From: Streptomyces roseochromogenus subsp. oscitans DS 12.976 | GTDB lineage: Bacteria > Actinomycetota > Actinomycetes > Streptomycetales > Streptomycetaceae | Direction of reading: 5' to 3' | DNA: 63,000 nt | Assembly: GCF_000497445.1 (NCBI RefSeq) | Contig: NZ_CM002285.1 | Coordinates: 2,114,354 to 2,177,353 of the forward strand | In this document: positions 51,150-58,961 of the stretch, piece by piece | How the letters are laid out: each line of letters starts with the position of its first letter | Numbering within the stretch: the first letter of the stretch is position 1 | Made by a program: the position numbers and the translations under genes | Notes under the pieces: model-generated | The model's input: the letters and a program-made list of their open reading frames with translations, nothing else | Databases searched by the model: none | What the model was told of the DNA's origin: nothing

Positions 51150-51190
51150 GTAACCCTTAGTGGGTGACGGCTGCGGTGCGCCTAGGCAGA

Positions 51191-51208
51191 TATCTCGATG
51201 TCGAGATA
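51191..51208. promoter_or_regulatory. TamR-like MarR-family operator upstream of acnA
   Basis: TATCTCGA-TG-TCGAGATA is a perfect 8-bp inverted repeat with a 2-base spacer, 130 bases upstream of acnA. In S. coelicolor the MarR-family regulator TamR, which responds to trans-aconitate, binds palindromes upstream of tam and of the aconitase gene; sequence and position fit that role. Confidence 0.6.
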
Positions 51209-51273
51209 ACTCTAGTACATGGGCGCGGAATGGTCATGCACGGGCGGGGTTGATCTCTCGCGGCGAAGGTTGA

Positions 51274-51558
51274 GCACGCGGGTTCCGTTGGAACAAGGGC
51301 GACCGCAGCTTCCCGGGCTGGTACTACGCGGTGACCACCGGCGGGCACGTGGGCCACGAGTCGTGGCTGGAGCGGGACCGCACCTCCCAGCCGTTGTGGC
51401 TGCACTGGCGCGAGGGGAGCAAGCGGCGGCGGCACGCGCCTGACTACGCCGCCCTCAGCGGACGCTCGACGGAGGTCCTGGCAAAAACCCTTGTGAATGC
51501 CGGCCCAGCCGCCGAGCCGCCCCCTCCGACCTCCGCCTTCAACACCACCCAGCGCTGA
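51274..51558 (+). pseudogene. Degraded TnsA-like endonuclease gene
   Basis: The frame reads GFRWNKGDRSFPGWYYAVTTGGHVGHESWLERDRT and then QPLWLHWREGSKRRRHAPDY, the N-terminal core of TnsA-like heteromeric transposase endonucleases found in Streptomyces. There is no start: an in-frame TGA at 51271 precedes it. The segment usually present between the Glu-containing SWLERD and the PLWLHW blocks (about 12-15 residues including an Asp) is deleted, and the catalytic C-terminal part is replaced by an unrelated Ala/Pro-rich run to the stop. It is clearly a remnant of a mobile or genomic-island gene. Confidence 0.6.
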
Positions 51559-51777
51559 ATGACAACGGCCACAACATCACGTCGACTGGACGTCGATGTC
51601 GGCCTTTCTTCTTACCTCGTTCGCAGACAAGAGAGTCAGCGCTGGACACGAGAGCAACTCCCTGACCTCGTAACGAAGCTGGCAGACGCAGCGTTCCGCT
51701 GGGAACTCGTCGGCAGACCGTCACGCAAGATCGAGGCTAGGACGAATCCAGGACGGCCCAAGGACACGTTTTCGTAG
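51559..51777 (+). CDS. Small hypothetical protein in the island
   Basis: A 72-residue frame starting directly after the stop of the TnsA-like remnant. It reads through LSSYLVRRQESQRWTREQLPDLVTKLADAAFRWELVGRPSRK and has markedly lower GC than the flanking core genes. I recognise no family; the central part could be a helical domain or the remnant of a second island gene. There is no convincing ribosome binding site. Confidence 0.3.
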   Translation: MTTATTSRRLDVDVGLSSYLVRRQESQRWTREQLPDLVTKLADAAFRWELVGRPSRKIEARTNPGRPKDTFS

Positions 51778-51899
51778 CCTCCGTGTTGTTCAGCCCGTTC
51801 CGGCGCGATGGGCTACCGGCCACGTTTGTTGGCGCTCCAGAAGCACCGCGCAGTCAATGCCGTTGCGCACGCACCGGCAACACGAGACGAGGGGAAACC

Positions 51900-52535
51900 G
51901 TGTCTGCACTGCCTAGAGCACGCAAGTTCCGCCGCACCATCGCCATGACCACCGCCGTGCTCGCTCTCGCCGGCGGAACCGCATTCGGCGCCGCCACCAC
52001 GGCGACCGCCGCTGACGCCGCGCCCGCAACCATCAGCGTCACCAGCGGCGCGGCTCACCCCGCGCAGCACCACATTCCGCGCACGAGCACGGCGACACCG
52101 AGCGTGACCACCACGTGCAACCCGCGGGTCTGGATCGGGGACCAGGCACCGTACGGCTGGCAGGGTTGGATCACCGCCGGATGGGTCCAGCAGTACTGGA
52201 ACCAGTGCACCGATCATGTGGGCGTCTACTGGTGGTGGAACCAGGACTTCATCAACCGGGTCGGCGGAACGGCGACCATCAAGGTCAGCTCCCCCTACGG
52301 GCCGCTCCTGGCATCTGGCATCGTCAACACGAGCTACACCCAGTGGTACTTCGAGGCGACGCAGTGGACCCACGGCACGCCGAGCCCCGACGCCTGGCGT
52401 GCAGGTGCGGAGGTCAACTCCAGCGGCTGCACCGAGTGGGCCACGCTGCACTGGTACGGCGGCCAGGACTGGGATGGCGACCGTGGCGGCTGCAACGACC
52501 CGTACGCCCCGTACCCGGATGGAACCCAGCCGTGA
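51900..52535 (+). CDS. Secreted Trp/Gly-rich protein of unknown function
   Basis: A 211-residue predicted secreted protein. GTG at 51900 has GAGGGG 5 bases upstream and gives a signal peptide with a basic N-region (ARKFRR) and hydrophobic core ending near ATA-ADAAP. The mature protein has a Thr/Ser/His-rich spacer and then an aromatic domain with many Trp and Tyr (YGWQGWITAGWVQQYWNQC, VGVYWWWNQDF, WYFEATQWTH, LHWYGGQDWDGDRGGC). Four Cys residues could make two disulfides. I recognise no family. It sits in the lower-GC island between acnA and murA2. Confidence 0.65.
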   Translation: MSALPRARKFRRTIAMTTAVLALAGGTAFGAATTATAADAAPATISVTSGAAHPAQHHIPRTSTATPSVTTTCNPRVWIGDQAPYGWQGWITAGWVQQYWNQCTDHVGVYWWWNQDFINRVGGTATIKVSSPYGPLLASGIVNTSYTQWYFEATQWTHGTPSPDAWRAGAEVNSSGCTEWATLHWYGGQDWDGDRGGCNDPYAPYPDGTQP

Positions 52536-52759
52536 TCCGGCCGTCGTCGGGCTACCGCCCAACCGGCTGACCTAGCCTGAGGGCCTTTCCGGCCGCCGGT
52601 GCAGATGTCGCAATCCACACCTGGCCAGAAGGCTCTCGCACAGACGGGCACCCAGGGTGGTCGGCTTCACTCGAATGGCCTAGTGCGCGTGCCAGGGGGC
52701 GAGCGCACGCCCACAGTGGTCACCGAGAGTTCACCGATCACGTGATCGAAGGGGTCCAC

Positions 52760-53806
52760 ATGACCAAGACGATCAAGCGTGGGAAAGGCTCCGAAGCGTG
52801 CCCCCGTGGCTACTACGCGCTGTACGACCACCCCAACTGCAACAACTCCGTCCCGGGCAGGGTCCTGGTCGCCGACGAGTCGGTCGGAAACTTCAGGGAC
52901 GCCGGGGACTCCAGCTTCAACGACTCGGTGACCTGTGTGGTGAACAAGACCACCCGGACGCTGGAGCTCTATGAGCACGAGAAGAGCGGCGGTGAGCGCG
53001 TTGATATACCACCCGGCGGCCCGTACGACCTGCGCTACATCAAGAACGCCAACGGCAAGAGCCTGAGCGACCTCGTCTCCTCGACGCGCTTGGGTGACCC
53101 GCCGTCGCCCGGACTGATCGAGGGCTTCCGCCGACTCGGATACCAAGTGGCGGGCGGCAAGGTCGACAAGGACACCGGTACAGGCCAGGGCTCCTCCGGT
53201 CCGCTCGGCCGCGTCGCCGACCTCGGCTTCGTGGCGACCGGCGGCAAGATGGCCGGCAAGGACACACAATCCGAGCAAGTGGCCGCCGCGGAGAAAAAGG
53301 CTGCCCAGAAGGCCGCAGCGACGCCACTGGTGTTCGGCGTGAGCATCAAAACCGCCAAAGAGGACTGGGCCGGTACCGACGACGACGTGCTCTGCCGGTT
53401 CCAACGCGCCGACCGCAAGTCGGAGTGGGTCAAGCTGGACTCCGCAGCAAACGATTTCGAGGCCGGTTCTTGGAGGACCTACCAGGTCTCCATGCCAGGC
53501 GATTTCGGCACCCCCCAGCGCATCGCGCTCAAGACGAGCGGTGACGACAAGTGGCTCCTCGAGTGGGTCGTCGTGACCCTCCCCGACCAGACGTATCTGC
53601 ACGCCCCCTACCTCAACGACACGTATATATGGATCAGCCAAGGCACACCCAAGGTGGGCGAAGCAGGTAGCTGGCCGTGGAGGCATGAGGCCGACTTGTA
53701 CCTCGGCCCCGGGGACAAGGCAGTCAAAGGCGAGAAGAACCCAGACGCGGAAAACGCACCAGAGACATGGGGGGAAAGCATGATGAAACGGGTGAGGGGA
53801 AAGTAG
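52760..53806 (+). CDS. Protein combining an I36-type inhibitor-like domain and a PLAT-like domain
   Basis: A 348-residue protein with no signal peptide. The N-terminal 100 residues (CPRGYYALYDHPNCNNSVPGRV, FNDSVTCVVNKTTRTLELYEHEK) resemble the beta/gamma-crystallin-like peptidase inhibitor family I36. A Lys/Ala-rich hinge follows. The C-terminal 150 residues (VFGVSIKTAKEDWAGTDDDVLCRFQ, WLLEWVVVTLPDQTYLHAPYLNDTYIWI) resemble a PLAT/LH2 beta-sandwich, a domain that binds lipids or proteins. ATG at 52760 follows GAAGGGG; a GTG-type start 18 bases upstream is possible. The fusion is unusual and its role unknown. GC is below that of neighbouring core genes, suggesting transfer. Confidence 0.7.
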   Translation: MTKTIKRGKGSEACPRGYYALYDHPNCNNSVPGRVLVADESVGNFRDAGDSSFNDSVTCVVNKTTRTLELYEHEKSGGERVDIPPGGPYDLRYIKNANGKSLSDLVSSTRLGDPPSPGLIEGFRRLGYQVAGGKVDKDTGTGQGSSGPLGRVADLGFVATGGKMAGKDTQSEQVAAAEKKAAQKAAATPLVFGVSIKTAKEDWAGTDDDVLCRFQRADRKSEWVKLDSAANDFEAGSWRTYQVSMPGDFGTPQRIALKTSGDDKWLLEWVVVTLPDQTYLHAPYLNDTYIWISQGTPKVGEAGSWPWRHEADLYLGPGDKAVKGEKNPDAENAPETWGESMMKRVRGK

Positions 53807-53818
53807 CCCCGGCTGCGG

Positions 53819-53857
53819 CACTGCCCGGTTGCCACCCCGTGTGGCAACCGGGCAGTG
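53819..53857 (+). terminator. Strong terminator after the PLAT-like gene
   Basis: A perfect 17-bp stem (CACTGCCCGGTTGCCAC and its complement) with a 5-base loop lies 13 bases past the stop. The rest of the 326-base gap 53807-54132 is an AT-richer, promoter-like stretch with the palindrome at 54105 and no gene. Confidence 0.85.
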
Positions 53858-54104
53858 TCCGGTCGCAACGAAGCGAGTCGCCACCGCTCCGTCCCGGTGA
53901 ACCCGGTTAACATGCACGGCTGTTACGCACGCCATCCATGACCCGCGCCGACCGGGCCGGGTCCGCATCGCTCCGCGACTGGCATGCATACCTGATTTCG
54001 GGCGATATTGGCGGATTTGACAGAATCTTTCGGGTGAAGTCGGACGTAAAACGCCAGACGTCACCGACGTCACGTCACTCGAATGGACCCCCCTGACGGG
54101 TGTC

Positions 54105-54120
54105 ATCTCATATCTGAGAT
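54105..54120. promoter_or_regulatory. Palindrome directly upstream of the XRE-MurA gene
   Basis: ATCTCA-TATC-TGAGAT is a perfect 6-bp inverted repeat with a 4-base spacer, ending 12 bases before the start codon. Its position suits autoregulation by the helix-turn-helix domain that the gene itself encodes. Confidence 0.5.
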
Positions 54121-54132
54121 AGCCTCAGCCTC

Positions 54133-55662
54133 ATGGCAGACGACTACCTCGTACGCATCGGCAAGCTCATCCGTGACGCCCGGCAACACAGAGGCTGGAC
54201 ACAGACGCAGCTCGCGGAGGCGCTCGGCACCAGTCAGAGCGCGGTGAACCGCATCGAGCGTGGGAACCAGAACATCAGCCTTGAGATGATCGCCCGGATC
54301 GGTGAAGCCCTGGACAGCGAGATCGTGTCGCTGGGGTACGCAGGGCCGATGCATCTGCGAGTCGTCGGCGGTCGCCGGCTGTCCGGCGCCATCGACGTCA
54401 AGACGAGCAAGAACGCCTGTGTGGCGCTGCTGTGCGCGTCCCTGCTCAACAAGGGCCGCACCGTGCTGCGCCGGGTGGCCCGCATCGAGGAGGTGTACCG
54501 CCTGCTGGAGGTGCTGAACTCCATCGGCGTGCGCACCCGCTGGATCAACGACGGCGTCGATCTGGAGCTGGTGCCGCCGGCCGAGCTGGAGATGGCGGCG
54601 ATCGACGCGGACGCCGCCGTACGCACGCGGTCCATCATCATGTTCTTCGGTCCGCTGCTGCACCGCATGGACCACTTCAAGCTGCCGTACGCCGGTGGCT
54701 GCGACCTCGGCACCCGGACCATCGAGCCGCACATGATCGCGCTGCGCCGGTTCGGCCTGGACATCGCGGCCACCGAGGGCCAGTACCACGCCCAGGTCGA
54801 CCGCACGGTCCGGCCCGACCGCCCGATCGTGCTGACCGAGCGCGGCGACACCGTGACCGAGAACGCTCTGCTGGCCGCCGCCCGGTACGACGGCGTCACG
54901 GTCATCCGCAACGCCTCCTCCAACTACATGGTCCAGGACCTGTGCTTCTTCCTGGAGGCGCTCGGCGTCAAGGTCGAGGGCATCGGCACCACCACGCTCA
55001 CCGTGCACGGCGTGCCGAACATCGACGTCGACGTGGACTACTCCCCCTCCGAGGACCCGGTCGAGGCGATGAGCCTCTTGGCCGCCGCCGTGGTGACCGA
55101 GTCGGAGCTGACGGTGCGCCGGGTGCCGATCGAGTTCCTGGAGATCGAGCTGGCGGTCCTGGAGGAGATGGGCCTCGACCACGACCGAAGCCCCGAGTAC
55201 TGCGCGGACAACGGCCGTACGCGCCTGGTGGACCTCACGGTCCGCCCCTCCAAGCTCGAAGCCCCCATCGACAAGATCCACCCCATGCCCTTCCCGGGCC
55301 TGAACATCGACAACGTACCGTTCTTCGCGGCCATCGCGGCGGTCGCGCAGGGCAAGACCCTGATCCACGACTGGGTCTACGACAACCGGGCGATCTACCT
55401 CACGGACCTCAACCGCCTCGGCGGCCGGCTCCAGCTCCTGGACCCGCATCGCGTCCTGGTCGAGGGCCCGACGCGCTGGCGCGCCGCCGAGATGATGTGC
55501 CCGCCGGCCCTGCGCCCCGCCGTGGTCGTCCTGCTGGCGATGATGGCGGCCGAGGGCACGTCGGTGCTGCGCAACGTGTATGTCATCAACCGGGGTTACG
55601 AGGATCTTGCCGAGCGCCTGAATTCGATCGGAGCGCAGATCGAGACCTTCCGGGACATCTAG
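54133..55662 (+). CDS. murA2: XRE-type DNA-binding domain fused to UDP-GlcNAc 1-carboxyvinyltransferase (MurA2)
   Basis: A 509-residue fusion. Residues 8-65 form an XRE helix-turn-helix (IRDARQHRGWTQTQLAEALGTSQSAVNRIERGNQ). The remainder is an EPSP-synthase-fold MurA enzyme, which transfers enolpyruvate from PEP to UDP-GlcNAc, the first committed step of peptidoglycan synthesis. Lys93-Asn94 in KTSKNACVALL match the active-site Lys22-Asn23 of E. coli MurA, and Cys190 in GGCDLGTRT matches the catalytic, fosfomycin-targeted Cys115. The domain is diverged (FFGPLLHRMDHFKLPYAGGC). Streptomyces have another standard murA, so this paralogue may be regulatory or used in development. It is preceded by a palindrome and followed by a terminator at 55687. 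Confidence 0.92.
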   Translation: MADDYLVRIGKLIRDARQHRGWTQTQLAEALGTSQSAVNRIERGNQNISLEMIARIGEALDSEIVSLGYAGPMHLRVVGGRRLSGAIDVKTSKNACVALLCASLLNKGRTVLRRVARIEEVYRLLEVLNSIGVRTRWINDGVDLELVPPAELEMAAIDADAAVRTRSIIMFFGPLLHRMDHFKLPYAGGCDLGTRTIEPHMIALRRFGLDIAATEGQYHAQVDRTVRPDRPIVLTERGDTVTENALLAAARYDGVTVIRNASSNYMVQDLCFFLEALGVKVEGIGTTTLTVHGVPNIDVDVDYSPSEDPVEAMSLLAAAVVTESELTVRRVPIEFLEIELAVLEEMGLDHDRSPEYCADNGRTRLVDLTVRPSKLEAPIDKIHPMPFPGLNIDNVPFFAAIAAVAQGKTLIHDWVYDNRAIYLTDLNRLGGRLQLLDPHRVLVEGPTRWRAAEMMCPPALRPAVVVLLAMMAAEGTSVLRNVYVINRGYEDLAERLNSIGAQIETFRDI

Positions 55663-55686
55663 GAGCCCGGACCGCCCGACAGCGAG

Positions 55687-55717
55687 AACCCCGCCCCGGA
55701 ATTGCCGGAGCGGGGTT
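55687..55717 (+). terminator. Terminator downstream of murA2
   Basis: AACCCCGC pairs with GCGGGGTT, with an inner CCGG/CCGG pairing, 25 bases past the murA2 stop and followed by a short T run. Confidence 0.75.
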
Positions 55718-55773
55718 TGTCCATGCCTCGGAAATGTCCTGCTGAAGCCGAGCGGGCTCGTTACGGTGCCCGC

Positions 55774-56076
55774 ATGTCAGAGCAGATACGACTTGTCATC
55801 CTGATCACCACCCTCCCCGGCCGGGGTCACGAGCAGATCGCCGCCTTCGAACGCCTCGCCCCGACCGTCCGCGCCGAAGAGGGGTGCCTGCGCTACGACC
55901 TGCACCAGGTGGCCGGCGACCCGGACCGGTTCGTCCTGATCGAACAGTGGGCCGGCCGGCAAGCCCTCGATGCCCATGACGCCGCCCCCCACATGGTCGA
56001 AGCCGACGCCGCCAACAAGGCGTTCCGCGCCGGGCCGGCCGAGGTGATCCGTCTGGCGGCTGACCCCGTGGCTTGA
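55774..56076 (+). CDS. YgiN/ABM-domain monooxygenase-like protein
   Basis: A 100-residue dimeric alpha/beta-barrel protein of the antibiotic biosynthesis monooxygenase (ABM)/YgiN family. The blocks are VILITTLPGRGHEQIAAFERLAPTVRAEEGCLRYDLHQ, DPDRFVLIEQWAGRQALDAHDAAPH. Family members act on quinones or are stress-related without a bound cofactor. ATG at 55774 gives MSEQIRLVIL; the frame extends upstream but overlaps the murA2 terminator. Substrate unknown. Confidence 0.85.
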   Translation: MSEQIRLVILITTLPGRGHEQIAAFERLAPTVRAEEGCLRYDLHQVAGDPDRFVLIEQWAGRQALDAHDAAPHMVEADAANKAFRAGPAEVIRLAADPVA

Positions 56077-56264
56077 TGTGCCCCGTCGGGGTCCTGCGGC
56101 CGTGGGCGGAGCAGGGCCGTGTCCCGTTCGACGGTAGGCGGTTGACATTCAGTCAAACAGTGGCCGACGCGCCGTATGCCTCTTCCGCCGCCGGACACGG
56201 CGGGTGATGCTCTGCTCACCGGGGGACATCAGGAGCTTACGACCGAGCCACGGAGGACTGGACG

Positions 56265-56441
56265 ATGCCGCTCGGAAGGATCGCCGTGTACAACGACGCG
56301 GACGGCGTGGGCATCATCACCGGTGAGGACGGCGAGCTGCGCCCGTTCTCCGGCATGGAGACGCAGACCACGCGCGAGGGGCAGCGGGTGCTTTTCGACG
56401 TCGTCGGCAAGAAGGCCACGAATGTGATCGCCATTCGGTGA
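56265..56441 (+). CDS. 58-residue cold-shock-like small protein
   Basis: A short gene with a good ribosome binding site (GGAGG, 8 bases before ATG 56265). The product starts MPLGRIAVYNDADGVGIIT and continues with LRPFSGMETQ and GQRVLFDVVGKKATNVIAI. The pattern (G-x-I-x-x-Y-x-D, G-x-G-x-I, G-x-x-V-x-F-x-V) resembles a minimal cold-shock/OB-fold protein, although the aromatic RNA-binding motifs of CspA are largely missing. Third-position GC is high throughout. The downstream synthase gene follows after about 30 bases and could be cotranscribed. RNA binding is inference. Confidence 0.7.
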   Translation: MPLGRIAVYNDADGVGIITGEDGELRPFSGMETQTTREGQRVLFDVVGKKATNVIAIR

Positions 56442-56471
56442 CGCGTGCCGGGCCGGCCCTACGATCGGCTC

Positions 56472-57356
56472 ATGCGAGGGTGGAAGAAGAGCCTGGACGC
56501 GGCCGGCGTCCGGGAACCAGGACTGCGTGCGGACTACGACCGGCAGCGGCAGCTGGTGCGGAGATTCCGGCGCACCGCTTACCTGGCCGCCAGGCTGCTG
56601 CTGCCGGGGCCGTTGCTGCCGCACGTGGTGGCCATGACCGCCGTGATGCACCACGGGGACAACGTCCTGGACACCGGGCCGCTGCCACAGCGCGAGGCGG
56701 CCTGGGCCGACTGGGAGCAGCGGGTGCAGGAGGCGTTGAAGACCGGGACGAGTGACACCCCGCTGCTGCGTGCGCTCGTGCACACCGTGTCCGCCCGGCC
56801 TCGGCTGCGCGAGACCGTGGAGACCTATCTGGAGACCGCCACGGCCGAACTGCGCTTCGCCGGCTTCGCCACCGAGGCCGACTATCAGGCCTATGTGGAC
56901 GCCTACTCGTTCCCCGCCTTCATGCTGGTCGCGGACCTGCTCGGGCCGGATGACGACGACCGGGGGTACCGGGCCGCGTGCCGGACCTTCATCGACGGCA
57001 GCCAGCGGCTCGACTTCGTCAACGACCTCGCCGAGGACCTGCGGGAGGGTCGCGTGGGCATCCCGGCGGCCACCCTGGAACGCTTCTCGCTCGGCGCGGC
57101 CGAGCTGGCGGCGGGCCGCTCCGGCGGCTTGGACGCGCTGGTGGCGGACCAAGTCGCCGTCGCCCGCGCCTCCTTGACGGCCGCCCGGGAGCTGCCCACG
57201 CTGATCCCGGCTCCCGGACGGCGGCTCGTGCGTGCGCTGGTCGAGATCGAACTGCTCACCGCGGACGCGGTACGGGCGCGCGGCGCCGGGGTGCTGCGCG
57301 GTTCCGTGAGCCCGCCGCCGGTCCGGGCCCTACGCGTTCTCGTGCGCCGGAACTGA
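56472..57356 (+). CDS. Squalene/phytoene synthase-family protein (trans-isoprenyl diphosphate head-to-head type)
   Basis: A 294-residue all-alpha enzyme of the squalene/phytoene synthase family. The first metal-binding motif appears as HHGDNVLDTG, a variant of DxxxD, and the second as QRLDFVNDLAEDLREGRVGIP, close to the family's NxxxDxxED block. Such enzymes join two prenyl diphosphates head to head. No carotenoid or hopanoid genes are adjacent, so the product is unknown. ATG at 56472 (MRGWKKSLDAAG) is chosen; a GTG at 56445 is the alternative. Its 3' end overlaps that of the convergent MFS gene by 27 bases. Confidence 0.8.
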   Translation: MRGWKKSLDAAGVREPGLRADYDRQRQLVRRFRRTAYLAARLLLPGPLLPHVVAMTAVMHHGDNVLDTGPLPQREAAWADWEQRVQEALKTGTSDTPLLRALVHTVSARPRLRETVETYLETATAELRFAGFATEADYQAYVDAYSFPAFMLVADLLGPDDDDRGYRAACRTFIDGSQRLDFVNDLAEDLREGRVGIPAATLERFSLGAAELAAGRSGGLDALVADQVAVARASLTAARELPTLIPAPGRRLVRALVEIELLTADAVRARGAGVLRGSVSPPPVRALRVLVRRN

Positions 57357-58457
57357 AGCCCCGGGGGCGGCGGATACGGAGACGCGGCCGGCCCAGGGGA
57401 TCCAGAACGCCGTCACCGTGACGATCAGGGCCGATACGGCAACCGTGGTCATGCCCAGGGTCAGGTTCGTCGCGCCCGCCACGAAGCCGATCAGGGCGGG
57501 GCCCGCCAGGAGGCCCGTGGTGCCCATCGCGGCGACCAGCGCCAGGGCGTCGGAGCCGTGGCCTGCGGCCACGACGTAGACGCACGGGGTGATGGCGGCC
57601 GCGCCGAGGCCGACGCAGGCGCTGCCGGCCCGGACCACCCGGCCGTCGCCGAAGCGGGTGCGCCAGCGGTCCGCGCGCAGGCGGGCCAGCAGCATCATCA
57701 CGGAGACGACCGCGATGCCCAGCGGCGCCACCGTCGCGGACGCCTTGACCTCGTCCTTCAGGTAGAGCGTCGACCAGTCGTTCATGGCGCCCTCGGTGAT
57801 CGTGCCGAAGGCCATGGCGCAGCCCATCAGGAGGGTCGTCCAGGAGGGGAGGGTCCAACGGCCCATGCGGCGAGGCTCGTTGGGTCTGTCCGGTTCCGTG
57901 TGGGTCAGCAGGGCGGGGCGGGCGCACACGAGCAGGAGCAGCAACAGAGCGCCGGCCAGGGCGAAATGGCCCGGGAGGGAGGTGGTCAGCGTCGTCACAC
58001 CTGAGCTGAGCAGGGCCGCGGCGAGCAGGCCCGCGCTGAACGTGGCGTGCAGCTGGGACATGGCGGTGCGGTCGTACGTCTGCTCCAGCGCGGCTCCCTG
58101 GGCGTTCATGGCCACGTTCAGGCAGCCGACCGCGACCCCGTCCACGCACACGGCCAGCAGCGCCAGCGGGTAGTCGGGTACGGCGGACAGGGCCGCCAGT
58201 ACGGCGATCAGGCACCCGGCCGAGGCCAGGGACAGCCGACGGGAGCCGAGGCGGCGCATCAGGACGGCGACCAGCGGGAAGGAGGCCGCCGCGCCGGCCC
58301 CGCAGGCCATCAGCAGCAGGCCCACCTCCCCGGCTCCCAGGTCCAGCCGGGTCTTGAGCGCGGGGAGTCGGGATACCCAGGTGCCGTACTGGAAGCCGAG
58401 GAAGCAGAAGAGCGCGGCGATCGACCACTTGGCGCGCCGGAAGGAGGGCGTGGCCAT
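57330..58457 (-). CDS. MFS transporter, likely exporter of the five-gene operon
   Basis: A 375-residue major facilitator with about 12 helices. Visible features are an N-terminal helix FCFLGFQYGTWVSRLPALK, the loop LMRRLGSRRLSLASAGC between helices 2 and 3, and NVAMNAQGAALEQTYDR, typical of the small bacterial MFS_1 efflux/sugar group. ATG at 58457 overlaps the stop of the acetyltransferase gene by one base (TGATG), so it is translationally coupled as the last gene of the operon. Export of the operon's product is the simplest role, though uptake cannot be ruled out. Confidence 0.87.
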   Translation of the reverse strand: MATPSFRRAKWSIAALFCFLGFQYGTWVSRLPALKTRLDLGAGEVGLLLMACGAGAAASFPLVAVLMRRLGSRRLSLASAGCLIAVLAALSAVPDYPLALLAVCVDGVAVGCLNVAMNAQGAALEQTYDRTAMSQLHATFSAGLLAAALLSSGVTTLTTSLPGHFALAGALLLLLLVCARPALLTHTEPDRPNEPRRMGRWTLPSWTTLLMGCAMAFGTITEGAMNDWSTLYLKDEVKASATVAPLGIAVVSVMMLLARLRADRWRTRFGDGRVVRAGSACVGLGAAAITPCVYVVAAGHGSDALALVAAMGTTGLLAGPALIGFVAGATNLTLGMTTVAVSALIVTVTAFWIPWAGRVSVSAAPGASVPAHENA

Positions 58458-58960
58458 CAGCTCGCCTCCCGCAGTGCGACCAGCCGCGCCGACATGTACA
58501 CCGCGCCGCTGCCGTAACCGGCCGGCAGGCGCGCCTCATGATGCGGCCGGTAGCCGTTGGCCCGCCAGAACGGTTCCTTGCCGGCGACCGCGATCAGCGA
58601 CATGGTCTCGAAGCCGCGGGTTCGGGCCGCGTCTGTGAGGTGGCGGACCAGCCGGGTGCCCAGCCCTCTGCGCCGTAGAGGAGTGGTGATGACGAGGTCG
58701 TGCAGATGGAGGTTGGCGGAGTGGTGGACCGTCTGCTCGGCCCGGATCAGGTCGGGGTAGTGGAACCTCGGGTAGGGCAGCGCCAGTACATAGCCCGCGA
58801 TCCGGCCGTCGCGGTCCAGGACGAAGCAGGTTCCCGCCGCGGCCCGGGAGCGCAGCGCGGCCTCGCCCTCGGTGAGCGAGGTGTCCGCGTACGCCTCGGC
58901 CTCCAGGGCCGCGACCTGGGGCCAGTCGGCCTCGGTGACTGCCCGTATGAGGTCTCGCAT
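58457..58960 (-). CDS. GNAT-family N-acetyltransferase
   Basis: A 167-residue acetyltransferase. The acetyl-CoA-binding motif A is LVITTPLRRRGLGTRLVRHL (Q/RxxGxG/A variant RRGLGT), with motif D/C at SGYVLALPYPRF and C-terminal FWRANGYR. It starts one base after the decarboxylase stop and ends in a TGATG overlap with the MFS gene. In context it probably acetylates the amine produced by the upstream decarboxylase; free amino acids or antibiotics are alternatives. Confidence 0.88.
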   Translation of the reverse strand: MRDLIRAVTEADWPQVAALEAEAYADTSLTEGEAALRSRAAAGTCFVLDRDGRIAGYVLALPYPRFHYPDLIRAEQTVHHSANLHLHDLVITTPLRRRGLGTRLVRHLTDAARTRGFETMSLIAVAGKEPFWRANGYRPHHEARLPAGYGSGAVYMSARLVALREAS

Positions 58961-58961
58961 G

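Noticed and set aside
51219..51443. Plus-strand frame starting at an ATG upstream of the TnsA-like remnant
   Set aside because: It is out of frame with the recognisable TnsA-like sequence and has no protein-like blocks of its own.
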